Notes under the pieces: model-generated
What the model was told of the DNA's origin: nothing
The model's database searches: none
What the model saw: the letters and a program-made list of their open reading frames with translations, nothing else
Translations under genes and position numbers: made by a program
Shown here: in pieces, positions 52,402-60,916 of the stretch
How the letters are laid out: every line of letters starts with the position of its first letter
How positions within the stretch are numbered: position 1 is the stretch's first letter
Assembly: GCF_007115105.1 (NCBI RefSeq)
Contig: NZ_SULJ01000005.1
Span: forward strand, 40,531 to 104,530
Direction: 5' to 3'
DNA length: 64,000 nt
Source: Clostridium sp. HBUAS56010
Lineage (GTDB): Bacteria > Bacillota > Clostridia > Lachnospirales > Lachnospiraceae

Positions 52402-53544
52402 TCAAAAAGTAGACCTAAAGTCATCTAACATCTTTTTCAAAATAAGTGCATTTGTATAATCCTTTTTAAAAACACTCATCACATATCCCTCTATATTAGG
52501 AAAATGCGGAAGCATACCTTCAAAATCATCAGCATTATAGTCAGCATAATTTTCTTTCACAAATTTATCGAATCTTGACTTCTCAATCTCTGTTTCAAAG
52601 ATAAGTATGCACTCTAAGAAACGTCTCCTTGATGTTTGTTCCTCATCCATGTCATCAGTAATATAAAATTTATGAACAATATACTCTATTGATTCTTTAA
52701 TGAGATACTTATAACTAATATCCCAATTCATTCTATTTCCATCTAAAGATAGCCCTGCCATTTTAGGAGTAGCCGTGAAATATCGGCCTCCATCTAATGC
52801 TGCTCCTCCCAAAGAATCTAATAATGTTTGATGATAATAGAGATTGATATCATACCAGTGAGGACGACTATCATATTGCCCAAACAGATAGAACTCATAA
52901 CCGTCCCTGTCATCTGCAGCCGAGACCTGTTCTATTACAAATTCCGGTGCGTACTTATAATACCTTCTGGATTCATCAGCCGAGTCAACCCAATCTGATG
53001 GACTTTGCAAATATAGAATGACACGTTCAAGTGCTGTCGCATCTATTCCAAAACGCTTCTTCCAAAGAGTTTCAATAATATTAATGTCAGCCGAAGAGTT
53101 TTTCGGCATATTGGTATCCATAATGCGGACATATATGTTATTTGCATAAACTCCCTGATATTGTTCCGTCAAATAATACGGAGTATTGCGATCATTATGT
53201 ATGACTATTACATCAATAGATTTTTCAGATAAGAGAATTGATTGGACTGTAACAGTGGGTCTGATTCCACCGGCGAATTTCTTGTCACGCAAAAAAGATA
53301 CTAAATCTTGTGTTTTCTTCCGGTTAGAATCATCTACCATTTCTTGTATCTCATAATCTCTTTCTTCATCAACACCGATAATAATCAAGCCATCTTGGCT
53401 TGATAAATTATTTGCCATACAAATAATATCATGCAGAAGATCCGCCTTGTTGATATACCACTCCCGTTTAAAATCCCAATGGTCTCCTTCTTGTTTTAAG
53501 GAAATCAAAGTGGCAACCTGCTCGGTTAAATCTTGTATATTCAT
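52402..53544 (-). CDS. AlbA_2/Schlafen-like protein
   Basis: 380 residues. The N-terminal KQEGDHWDFKREWYINKADL, then LHDIICMANNLSSQDGLIII and GVDEERDYE are the AlbA_2 (Slfn AAA-4) signature: E/DFK, ANN and GVD. The C-terminal half (NWDISYKYLIKESIEYIVHK, then FITEE-like acid stretches) is not recognised. Schlafen-like nuclease domains occur in defence and tRNA-cleavage systems. It is 73 bases before GajA in the same direction. Confidence 0.72.
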   Translation of the reverse strand: MNIQDLTEQVATLISLKQEGDHWDFKREWYINKADLLHDIICMANNLSSQDGLIIIGVDEERDYEIQEMVDDSNRKKTQDLVSFLRDKKFAGGIRPTVTVQSILLSEKSIDVIVIHNDRNTPYYLTEQYQGVYANNIYVRIMDTNMPKNSSADINIIETLWKKRFGIDATALERVILYLQSPSDWVDSADESRRYYKYAPEFVIEQVSAADDRDGYEFYLFGQYDSRPHWYDINLYYHQTLLDSLGGAALDGGRYFTATPKMAGLSLDGNRMNWDISYKYLIKESIEYIVHKFYITDDMDEEQTSRRRFLECILIFETEIEKSRFDKFVKENYADYNADDFEGMLPHFPNIEGYVMSVFKKDYTNALILKKMLDDFRSTF

Positions 53545-53555
53545 AGACCATCTCC

Positions 53556-54452
53556 TTAAGTTTGCTTCCTCACTGCTCCGCGTGTCTTAACCTGGAATTC
53601 ATCATATGTACTGTAATTTTTGATCCCCTGTGATTTCTGTTTCTTTCCCACTATGGTATTATCAATCCTTTTTTGTAGGAACTCACATAGATCTTCAAAA
53701 CGTTCATTAGGAGTTTCATCCCACTTAAAACCGATTTCTCTCTTTATCGCTTTGTAAAGCAATGCATAATTCATTGGGCTCCTGTCCATGTTTTCAGTGG
53801 CCTTCTTGAATTCATGATATCTTTCAATTAAATATTTCACATAATTTTTCATATATGTATTACTGCCAATTGTGTCCTGAATCGGAGCTTTTTTTATATT
53901 TTGATTCTTAGAGGTGTTAATTGTAATATTATTTCCTATGACAGAATCCTTGATGTTTGCAGCGTGCACGGTAATGCAGTTATCCGGCCTTCCACTTCCT
54001 GGTACAAGCTGAGGATAATGCTGTGCAAATATTTTTCCATCTGATACAATCAATGCAATGATATCTTCCCAAAAAAGAATATCTACTGAAAATAACCCTT
54101 TGTCATAATGCTGTAAATTTAGAACATTCACTTTTTCCTGTAGTTGTGCACTTTTCTTCATAGATGTAGCAATAATATAATGTGTCAACGAGGGGGTGAA
54201 TTCCTTCGCTTTATCAATCTCCTGTTGAATTTGGGTATAAGTTAATCTTTCCACTTTTTTGCATTGAACTCCAATAAAAGAGGCGTTTTTATCCCGCAAA
54301 TAAACATCCACTCCATGCTGAGTTTGCCCGCCTCTCCCAAATAAAGCAATCATACAATTAGGCCATTTCATCCTTAAATAGCTCTCGACTAATCGCTCAA
54401 AGTCCTGCCAATTTTGTGGTTTTGGTATTTCCATATTCTTTAATATTGGCAT
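53556..54452 (-). CDS. Mrr-like PD-(D/E)XK endonuclease
   Basis: 298 residues. GRGGQTQHGVDVYL then FIGVQCKKVE is the PD-(D/E)XK core (D49, Q63-x-K65, with E19/E23 in the first helix). The middle has GSGRPDNCITVHAANIKDSV then IGNNITIN, a beta-helix-like pattern found in several effector proteins, and the C-terminus is helical. Starts with GGAGGGG before ATG. It leads the defence row and probably is a nuclease directed at foreign or modified DNA. Confidence 0.75.
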   Translation of the reverse strand: MPILKNMEIPKPQNWQDFERLVESYLRMKWPNCMIALFGRGGQTQHGVDVYLRDKNASFIGVQCKKVERLTYTQIQQEIDKAKEFTPSLTHYIIATSMKKSAQLQEKVNVLNLQHYDKGLFSVDILFWEDIIALIVSDGKIFAQHYPQLVPGSGRPDNCITVHAANIKDSVIGNNITINTSKNQNIKKAPIQDTIGSNTYMKNYVKYLIERYHEFKKATENMDRSPMNYALLYKAIKREIGFKWDETPNERFEDLCEFLQKRIDNTIVGKKQKSQGIKNYSTYDEFQVKTRGAVRKQT

Positions 54453-54538
54453 AAGACACCCCTCCTATATAACAAAACCAGTTGCTCAAGGTTATCTTGG
54501 TGTGGATTCTGAATTTATTCACTTCACATGATGTAAAA

Positions 54539-54997
54539 TCAATCATGTATTCTATCCTCCTTTCCACCTAGTCCAAGATATTTTTCACGCAGATAGCCGG
54601 CCTGTTCCTCTGTAATTATACCTGACCAAAGGTCAGCATTAATGGCTCCATATAATTCATCCGACAGACAATCAAGATGCAGAACCTGTTCTTTTTCACC
54701 TTGCAGGTAATCCTTGATTGCCTTTTGAATGCTACTGGATAATCCGGTTTCCAGATATGTCTTTTTATTTGGCTTACCATCCGGTGCGGTTTCTGTAGAT
54801 TCAGATTCCAGTTCCAGCAGTCCCTCAATGGAAAGACCAAGAGCCTTAGATAACTTGGAAAGCGTTCCTGCTCCGCATCGGTCGAGATGTGTTTTTCCCG
54901 AATATATGTCTGCGAGAGTCGCCCATGGAATCCCGCTGATTTTTGATAAACGATAGCGGGACATATTCATGTCCTGCATAAGCTGTTGTATTGTCAT
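54539..54997 (-). CDS. XRE regulator at head of defence island
   Basis: 152 residues, start at ATG 54997 (MTIQQLMQDMNMSRYRLSKI) behind AGGTGA. The HTH is SRYRLSKISGIPWATLADIY. The tail is Ser/Thr/Glu-rich and ends LREKYLGLG. It stands 87 bases upstream of the endonuclease gene in the same direction with no terminator between, so it can be co-transcribed with the defence genes. Antitoxin-like proteins of this type are frequent in ICEs. Confidence 0.82.
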   Translation of the reverse strand: MTIQQLMQDMNMSRYRLSKISGIPWATLADIYSGKTHLDRCGAGTLSKLSKALGLSIEGLLELESESTETAPDGKPNKKTYLETGLSSSIQKAIKDYLQGEKEQVLHLDCLSDELYGAINADLWSGIITEEQAGYLREKYLGLGGKEDRIHD

Positions 54998-55014
54998 TTT
55001 CATCACCTATTTCC

Positions 55015-55043
55015 ATTATATCGGTGTTCCGATATGCTGTCAA
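55015..55043 (-). promoter_or_regulatory. Consensus promoter with internal operator of the XRE gene
   Basis: On the minus strand TTGACA (55043-55038), a 17-base spacer and TATAAT (55020-55015), a perfect match. The palindrome ATATCGG-TGTT-CCGATAT (55018-55035) fills the spacer and touches the -10 box, so the XRE protein likely represses itself. The leader is about 10-15 bases. Confidence 0.85.
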
Positions 55044-55068
55044 GGTACGATAGAATAGTGCTGCCAAC

Positions 55069-55104
55069 AATAAAACCCTCAGCCCACTGTCTGAGGATTT
55101 TATT
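55069..55104 (-). terminator. Terminator after the recombinase operon
   Basis: CCTCAG and CTGAGG stem with AATAAAA/TTTTATT flanks and an 8-9-base loop, working in both directions. It separates the recombinase genes from the XRE promoter. Confidence 0.82.
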
Positions 55105-55163
55105 CTTACTAGTACTTATATTTTACCGGCAGGAACCGCTGGTCTTTCGGCTCCTGCCGTCAT

Positions 55164-56807
55164 TTAATCATCACACAGGACATCCTGCCGGATAACGATG
55201 CCCGATTGAAATTGAATTTCTATTTTACTCTCACTGATAACCCGGATTGTTTGAAGCAGTCTGCGGACAAGGTCATCGTCAAACTCCCGTTTTAAGTAGT
55301 TAATTTTTTTGGTGTAGCTACTCATCTCCTGTAGACGCTGTTCATACGATTTCGCCAGGTGTCGCTCTTGAAGCACCTTTGCTTTTTTCTTTCTAAGCTC
55401 CTTGATTTCATCTGCGATGATGCGGTATTGCTTATCAAATGTATCATCTGCACACTCGGCTTTAGCGCTGTCCTCAATGAGTTTCATCATTTCCTGCTGA
55501 AGCTGTTCGATTTGCTCATCGTACTCTGTAAGCTCTGCCTGTGCTGAGTAGCTTCCGATGATGCGGATTACATTTTCTCGAAATGCCTGCACAAATTCTC
55601 CTTGATCCTCTACCACGTTATTAATTGCGGTCATAATCGCCTCATGGAGGCTGTCTTCTTTCAGGGTGGGGGAATGCTTACATCTCTTAGAACCGTGCTT
55701 GAGGCGGTTGTCACAGCGCCACACAGCTTTTTTCACACCATACTTCGACCATACCTGCCTGCGGTAGGGCTGACCGCATTCTGCGCATACCATGATGTCG
55801 GACAGCACATATTTGGCGCTGTACTTGCCTTTGATAGAAGGTGCATCTGCTTTTTTTGATGCAGGTCGGTAAATCGCACCCCTGCGTGCCTTTTCCTCTT
55901 GTACTCGGTGGTACAACTCCTTTGGGATAATCGCTTCATGGTTATCCTCTATGTAGTACTGCGGTACGATACTTTTATTTATCACTTTTTTCTTCGTCAG
56001 AAAATCCACGGTATAGGTTTTCTGCATCAGGGCATCACCCATATATTTTTCGTTGCTAAGCATTTTGTCAATGACTGTTGCCTGCCATACAGTCTTTCCG
56101 GTAACTGTGAGGATACCATCGGCTTCCAGTATCCTTTTAATTTTATAACTGCTGTTTCCCTCTAAAAAAAGGCGGAAAATCCTGCGCACCAGATCTGCTT
56201 CCTCTGGTATGATGACAAGATTTCCGTCTTTATTCTTTGTGTAGCCTAAAAACTTGCTATGATTGACAATCACCTTACCGCTTTCAAATTTTCGAACGAT
56301 TCCCCAATGGCAGTTCTCGCTGATATTGCGGCTTTCCTCCTGTGCCTGGCTACTTAAGATGGTAACCAGAAGTTCACCGCTGCCCTCCAGCGTATTGATG
56401 CCCTCTTTCTCAAAGAAGACCGCGATGTTCTTTTCCTTTAGCTTTCGAATATTCATCAGTGAATCTACGGTGTTTCGAGCGAATCGGCTGATGGATTTGG
56501 TGATGACCATATCGATTTTACCTGCCATGCAGTCCTCAATCATGGCTTGAAAATTACTTCTGTTCTTCGTTGAGGTTGCGCTTTTTCCGTCATCCGCATA
56601 AATTCCCGCCAGCTTCCAGCTAGGATTGTTCTCGATTTTTTCTGTGTAGTAATTTACCTGTGCTTCGTAGCTGGTTTCCTGCTGTTCCTGCAGGGTGCTG
56701 ACGCGGCAGTAAGCCGCAACCCGCAGGGATTTCATTTGTGGACGAATTGTTCTGTCGTATCCTCGTGTTGCAGGGATAATTGAGATGTTCTTCTTTACTG
56801 CTTGCAT
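55164..56807 (-). CDS. Large serine recombinase 1
   Basis: 547 residues. Resolvase domain with RVAAYCRVSTLQE (catalytic S37), a recombinase domain (from about 195: VNHSKFLGYTKNKDGNLVII, then YMGDALMQKTYTVDFL) and a zinc ribbon (VCAECGQPYRR...WRCDNRLKHGSKRC). A long Glu/Lys coiled coil and a C-terminal segment follow. It excises and integrates the conjugative element, alone or with its partners. The stop faces the element's left edge. Confidence 0.92.
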   Translation of the reverse strand: MQAVKKNISIIPATRGYDRTIRPQMKSLRVAAYCRVSTLQEQQETSYEAQVNYYTEKIENNPSWKLAGIYADDGKSATSTKNRSNFQAMIEDCMAGKIDMVITKSISRFARNTVDSLMNIRKLKEKNIAVFFEKEGINTLEGSGELLVTILSSQAQEESRNISENCHWGIVRKFESGKVIVNHSKFLGYTKNKDGNLVIIPEEADLVRRIFRLFLEGNSSYKIKRILEADGILTVTGKTVWQATVIDKMLSNEKYMGDALMQKTYTVDFLTKKKVINKSIVPQYYIEDNHEAIIPKELYHRVQEEKARRGAIYRPASKKADAPSIKGKYSAKYVLSDIMVCAECGQPYRRQVWSKYGVKKAVWRCDNRLKHGSKRCKHSPTLKEDSLHEAIMTAINNVVEDQGEFVQAFRENVIRIIGSYSAQAELTEYDEQIEQLQQEMMKLIEDSAKAECADDTFDKQYRIIADEIKELRKKKAKVLQERHLAKSYEQRLQEMSSYTKKINYLKREFDDDLVRRLLQTIRVISESKIEIQFQSGIVIRQDVLCDD

Positions 56808-56827
56808 CTGTGTTTTCCTCCTAATCG

Positions 56828-57733
56828 CTAATTTTCTTCGATGTTCTTATCGAAAAGCAGACCGTTAAGCAGTTCAAACTGGAGCCTTCCATCCGGGTTT
56901 ACTGTGATTTTCCGGATTACCTGCTGAAAAAGTCTTTCATCAAAATCCATCTGCTTTTCTTTGCCTAAAAAAGCGGCCTTTATCTGATCCTTCCGATAAG
57001 TGCTGTCATCAATAACCGATACCCGATATTGTGCGGCAGCTCGTGTATAAGCAAGCTCTTTTATTTCGTTTACCTTATACTGACCGGCATTGAGAGTCTC
57101 CTTTATTTGTCGGGTCAGCGTTTCTCCGACAGGGCAGGGAGCAGGTGTTTTTATCGGGCGCCTTTGTTCCAGCATAGCTGGTGTCGCTATGATTTGGTTG
57201 ATGACATTCATAAAAGCATTTTCGATTTGTTCATCGATCAGAAAGATGTTTTGGCAGGATACCCGATTGGACTTGATATAATGCTTGCACTTCCATTTCA
57301 CATTCTCACTGGGTTGATTGCAGTGTTCCACATATCTCCGGTAAGGTTGTCCACAGATACCGCAGTACAGCTTTCCGCTGAATTGTGTTTGATTCCGGAA
57401 GCTGTTTGGTTGTACGTGTCTGCCAAGGCTTTTTACTGTTTCCTGTCTGCGGTTTTGTACCTGCTTGAAAATTTCGCTTTCAATCAGCGGGGGATAAAAC
57501 TCATCTCCAGTGTATTTTTTATTTTCCAATATTTTTCCTACCGAACCGTGGTTCCAAGAGGGCTTGTGACTGGCATTTAAAACTCCTTGTTTCGTTAAGT
57601 CTTTTGCAATCTGATAGGTAGAGGTTCCGCCCAAATATGCCTGAAAAACAGCTTTTACTATTTGAGCGGCTTCCGGTACGATATCAGCCTTACCATCTAC
57701 GATCCGGTATCCAAGAGGCGTATGTCGTTGCAT
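56828..57733 (-). CDS. Recombinase-domain protein lacking the catalytic domain
   Basis: 301 residues that begin directly with the recombinase domain (RHTPLGYRIVDGKADIVPEA, then NASHKPSWNHGSVGKILENK, KYTGDEFY) and a zinc ribbon (YCGICGQPYRR...WKCKHY...CQNIF). The ~180-residue resolvase domain with its Ser is absent. The reading frame is clean and the gene is 4 bases from its neighbour, so this is a maintained DNA-binding partner, not a random fragment. It may help synapsis or direction. Confidence 0.82.
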   Translation of the reverse strand: MQRHTPLGYRIVDGKADIVPEAAQIVKAVFQAYLGGTSTYQIAKDLTKQGVLNASHKPSWNHGSVGKILENKKYTGDEFYPPLIESEIFKQVQNRRQETVKSLGRHVQPNSFRNQTQFSGKLYCGICGQPYRRYVEHCNQPSENVKWKCKHYIKSNRVSCQNIFLIDEQIENAFMNVINQIIATPAMLEQRRPIKTPAPCPVGETLTRQIKETLNAGQYKVNEIKELAYTRAAAQYRVSVIDDSTYRKDQIKAAFLGKEKQMDFDERLFQQVIRKITVNPDGRLQFELLNGLLFDKNIEEN

Positions 57734-57737
57734 CTGC

Positions 57738-59345
57738 TTACAGTTCCTTTCCGTAGGTTTCTTCCAGCTCCAACCCGTTCTTCAGTTTGAAGACCAACCG
57801 CCCTCCGGGGTAAGCTGTCACCGTTTCAATTATCATTCGGAAGAGCTCCTCGTCATAATCGTCTAGTATAGAGGGTCGGTTCCTGAATACCGCCATCAGA
57901 TACTCTGTCTGGCTGATTTGCTCATCAAATAATTTTTGCTCCTTGAGAATCTGCTGTCGGCGGTATGCCTTTTCCAGCTCCATGTCTATAAGACCTCGTT
58001 TCTCTATAAAAACAACAGAGCCAATGTCGCCGCCCGTAAGGACTTTTTGCAACATATGACTCTGCTGTTTTAATTCCCGTATTTTATTCTCCAGCTCCAG
58101 CAATTCCTGTACCTGCTCTGGATCGTCTGGCACCGCTTTTAATATCGCCAGAAGGGGACAAAGGATATCTTCATAGTTACTGGCCAGCTTGTTCCACAGG
58201 GTTATGAAGGTTTGCTGGATGCAATCTTCCCGAATTGATTTCTGACTGCATTTCGAAATATCCTCAATATGCTGATGACAGCACCATTGTACTTTTTCGT
58301 AAGGCTTTCCGATGTATATCTTCTGCCTCCTAAATATGGAGCCGCATTCCCCGCAGATAATCCGACTGCTGAATGCATATCGATTCTGGTAGACCTCGAC
58401 ATTCTCCACACATTGCTTCTGTCTGCGGTATGCGTATAGCTCTCGAACCGCCTGTTCTTCTTCTCTGCTGATAATGGGTTCGTGGTTATCCGTAATCATA
58501 ACCTGCGGCATCTCACCGCGATTATGCTTCTTGGTAAAGGGTACCCCCTCAGTCGTGTAGGTTTTTTGGAAGAGCAGGTCACCTGCATACACTGGGTTCT
58601 GCAATATCTCCTTGACCACACCGTCCTGCCAGCCCTTCGATCCCCGTATGGTAGGAATACCCGCCTTCCGCAGTTCCCTTGCTATGGCGTAGGAGCCTTT
58701 TCCACCAAGGTACTGATCAAAAATTCCACGGACAATTTTCGCTTCTTCCGGCTGGATGATTAGCTCTCCATGCTCATCATTTATGTACCCATAAGCAGGG
58801 GAGCCGATGATAAAGGTTCCATTCTGAAAACGATATTGAACGGACCATCTGGAATTGGTCGAGATACTCTCGGCTTCACCCTGTGCTATAGAGCTTAGGA
58901 TTGTCAGCAGCTGTTCGCTTTTCTCAGACAGGGTGCTGATCCTCTCCTTTTCGAAGTAGATCTCGATACCTAAACGCTTCAGCTCCCGAATCGCCTTGAT
59001 GCTGTCTACAGTATTTCTGGCGAAGCGGGTGACGGACTTCGTAAGGATCAGATCGATTTTGCCTAATCTGCAGTCCTGCATCATCTGTCGGAATTGATCC
59101 CGTCCACTGGTTTTCGTACCGCTTCGCGCCTGATCCGCATAAATACCGACACATACCCAGCCGTCCTTTTCCTTAATGAGACGCTCATAATATTCCACCT
59201 GAGACTCAAAGGAACTGATTTGCTCTGCCGATCCGGTACTCACTCGGCAATAGGCGCATACTCGCTTCAAAAGTGGCTTTTCCATGTTTGAAATGGTGCT
59301 AACAGGCTCAATTTTTATTACCTTTTTTACTGTCTTCTTTTCCAT
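57738..59345 (-). CDS. Large serine recombinase 2
   Basis: 535 residues. KRVCAYCRVSTGSAEQ gives catalytic S36; LTKSVTRFARNT is the second motif; the recombinase domain (GSPAYGYINDEHGELIIQPE) and the zinc ribbon (ICGECGSIFRRQ...WCCHQH...CSQK) follow. It is about 30% like recombinase 1 by eye and leads the trio. The 53-residue small gene lies 79 bases upstream. Confidence 0.92.
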   Translation of the reverse strand: MEKKTVKKVIKIEPVSTISNMEKPLLKRVCAYCRVSTGSAEQISSFESQVEYYERLIKEKDGWVCVGIYADQARSGTKTSGRDQFRQMMQDCRLGKIDLILTKSVTRFARNTVDSIKAIRELKRLGIEIYFEKERISTLSEKSEQLLTILSSIAQGEAESISTNSRWSVQYRFQNGTFIIGSPAYGYINDEHGELIIQPEEAKIVRGIFDQYLGGKGSYAIARELRKAGIPTIRGSKGWQDGVVKEILQNPVYAGDLLFQKTYTTEGVPFTKKHNRGEMPQVMITDNHEPIISREEEQAVRELYAYRRQKQCVENVEVYQNRYAFSSRIICGECGSIFRRQKIYIGKPYEKVQWCCHQHIEDISKCSQKSIREDCIQQTFITLWNKLASNYEDILCPLLAILKAVPDDPEQVQELLELENKIRELKQQSHMLQKVLTGGDIGSVVFIEKRGLIDMELEKAYRRQQILKEQKLFDEQISQTEYLMAVFRNRPSILDDYDEELFRMIIETVTAYPGGRLVFKLKNGLELEETYGKEL

Positions 59346-59423
59346 ATGCCTCTCCTTTCCCAGAAGCTTCTTCTCCTGTTAGCAACACACAATACCACAC
59401 CTTTTCTCAGATAGCTAGTGTTT

Positions 59424-59585
59424 TTACGCATATACCTGTGCAAGCTCCGGAGAAAATGTTTCCCGGTTCAGCGCATCAATTTTTTTGTATTCCTCCGGCA
59501 GTAAAAAGCCGCTGTTCACCATGATTTCCAGTAGCTTTACCGATAACTTATATTGCATTTCTCTGGTTTCCTTGTTCTTTTCCAT
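59424..59585 (-). CDS. Small ICE protein preceding the recombinases (SHOCT-like)
   Basis: 53 residues: MEKNKETREMQYKLSVKLLE then IMVNSGFLLPEEYKKIDALN and RETFSPELAQVYA. Matches the short conserved 'YKLS..LL..L...G.LT.EEY.KID..NR..FSP.LA.V' proteins before ICE recombinases. TAGGAGG before the ATG. Probably an accessory or regulatory factor. Confidence 0.72.
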   Translation of the reverse strand: MEKNKETREMQYKLSVKLLEIMVNSGFLLPEEYKKIDALNRETFSPELAQVYA

Positions 59586-59622
59586 TGAATGTTCCTCCTA
59601 TTCCTGCATGAAAAAAATGCGG

Positions 59623-59709
59623 CTACAGCATCCGCAGCTCCGCAGCGGTTACTCTCTGATCCTCTTCATATAAAAGCTGGTTGAATTCTTTCTCGCTGGC
59701 TATCAGCAT
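59623..59709 (-). CDS. Tiny ORF after the 59731 gene
   Basis: 28 residues: MLIASEKEFNQLLYEEDQRV then TAAELRML. The same frame is open back to the TAG stop of the previous gene, so it could be a readthrough tail. No good RBS; doubtful. Confidence 0.3.
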   Translation of the reverse strand: MLIASEKEFNQLLYEEDQRVTAAELRML

Positions 59710-59730
59710 ATAGACAGGCTTTTTTTCTCC

Positions 59731-60003
59731 CTACTGCAGCATATTCAGTTCGTTTTGTACCATCTGCCGGAGCTCCTGATTCGGGCATTGGCTGATAGAT
59801 TCACTATGAGTGCTTAAAATAAGGCGGTCAGACTGACTGGTAAAAACCAGTCGATCCGTGTTTTCCTGATGCGTCATGATAAAGCTCGCGATATTTTCAG
59901 ACGTGTTCTCGAAGTAATAGGTCTTGTTTACTCCATCGCAGCCGCAGACACAGCCTACGATCAGCTCCTTCTCCAGCAATTCGTCTAAAGAATTCTTCCT
60001 CAT
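59731..60003 (-). CDS. Small ICE protein, paralogue of 61758-62120
   Basis: 90 residues. LIVGCVCGCDGVNKTYYFEN, TSENIASFIMTHQEN and ISQCPNQELRQMV align with GYVYPYDGYRSEYWF, SPENIASFIMQHRD and IDQCPDQKLLQKI of the 120-residue protein encoded 1.8 kb away. Function unknown; the shared SPENIASFIM block is a family mark. Preceded by covarying element copy 1. Confidence 0.7.
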   Translation of the reverse strand: MRKNSLDELLEKELIVGCVCGCDGVNKTYYFENTSENIASFIMTHQENTDRLVFTSQSDRLILSTHSESISQCPNQELRQMVQNELNMLQ

Positions 60004-60039
60004 ATTATACCTCCTTTGCTTTTTCAGCTTGATTGATGT

Positions 60040-60105
60040 TTTATCTTACAAGGATGCAGCAGAAAAAAAGAGAATCTGATTCTGCCGCATAGTTTCTAAG
60101 ATAAA
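60040..60105. repeat. Covarying palindromic element, copy 1
   Basis: Outer arms TTTATCTTA (60040-60048) and TAAGATAAA (60097-60105) pair perfectly. Inner arms ATGCAGCAGA (60054-60063) and TCTGCCGCAT (60081-60090) pair with one A-C mismatch. An AGAATC-T-GATTCT palindrome lies in the loop. It is just upstream of the 59731-60003 gene. Copy 2 is at 63764-63824. Confidence 0.7.
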
Positions 60106-60192
60106 CCGTTTTCCTCTTGGGTGATTATAATCAGACTGCCCTCGCCGGGCAGGACTGCATATCATTGCGGCAGCATTCTGCTTTTTCTGTTG

Positions 60193-60846
60193 TTATCCAA
60201 GCGTCATTCCTCCCATCTGCTGTTCTTGATCTGCCAGCTCGTCCTGCGTCTGGATACTCCAGCTTTTTTCACTGCTCCAGAGGCTGACACAAATCTCACC
60301 ATCAGGAATCTTAATGAAGCGCTGTTCAAAGCCTTCCCCAAAACCATCCGATGCCTGCCCACTGACAGTGTCCTTTAGCATCCCAAGCTCGTTATCAGTC
60401 AGATCCCCTTGAATACGGCATTCTGCCACACCCATGAGACTGCCGTTTACCTTCTCCACAGTAAACACATAGGACTGCACCTTCTGGTTCAGACTGTCAT
60501 TTTCCCCATAGTACTGCATAAGCCCTCGCTCCGATTCGTCTGGCATCCGCTCACGAAGAACAGCAGAAAAGATGCTATCCTCGTACTCCAGAACCTCACG
60601 GCCTCCAAGCTCTATGGGATCGTCGTCCAAGCTTCCGTATTCATTGCGTTTATAAAGCTTAACTGCCAACGGCATGTATAGTTTGAGTAAGTGTATGGGC
60701 TGTGAAATAACCGTGAAGCTGTCCTCACCAGGAATTAGAGCCAGGGTACGGCCGTTGTCCCATTTCATGTGTATACTGCCGGCATCATCTACAAGCTCAA
60801 CCATACCCTCAGTTCCCGGAGGAACCGGCGCAAAGGGATCGTTCAT
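60193..60846 (-). CDS. DUF4314-containing ICE protein, N-terminus frameshifted
   Basis: 217 residues from the ATG at 60846. Residues 1-45 (MNDPFAPVPPGTEGMVELVD, DAGSIHMKWDNGRTLALIPG) are DUF4314, a Tudor-like small barrel. The rest is an unrecognised alpha/beta region. Upstream (60920 to about 60870) the reading frame MNNNPSLIKFMREKYP followed in another frame by AGTRIRLES continues the family's N-terminus; a missing base breaks it. So the gene as written is either reinitiated internally or partially inactivated. Confidence 0.75.
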   Translation of the reverse strand: MNDPFAPVPPGTEGMVELVDDAGSIHMKWDNGRTLALIPGEDSFTVISQPIHLLKLYMPLAVKLYKRNEYGSLDDDPIELGGREVLEYEDSIFSAVLRERMPDESERGLMQYYGENDSLNQKVQSYVFTVEKVNGSLMGVAECRIQGDLTDNELGMLKDTVSGQASDGFGEGFEQRFIKIPDGEICVSLWSSEKSWSIQTQDELADQEQQMGGMTLG

Positions 60847-60916
60847 ACTTTCTAGCCGGATTCGTGTTCCGGCGGATATTTCTCCCTCATAAATTTTATA
60901 AGGGACGGATTATTGT

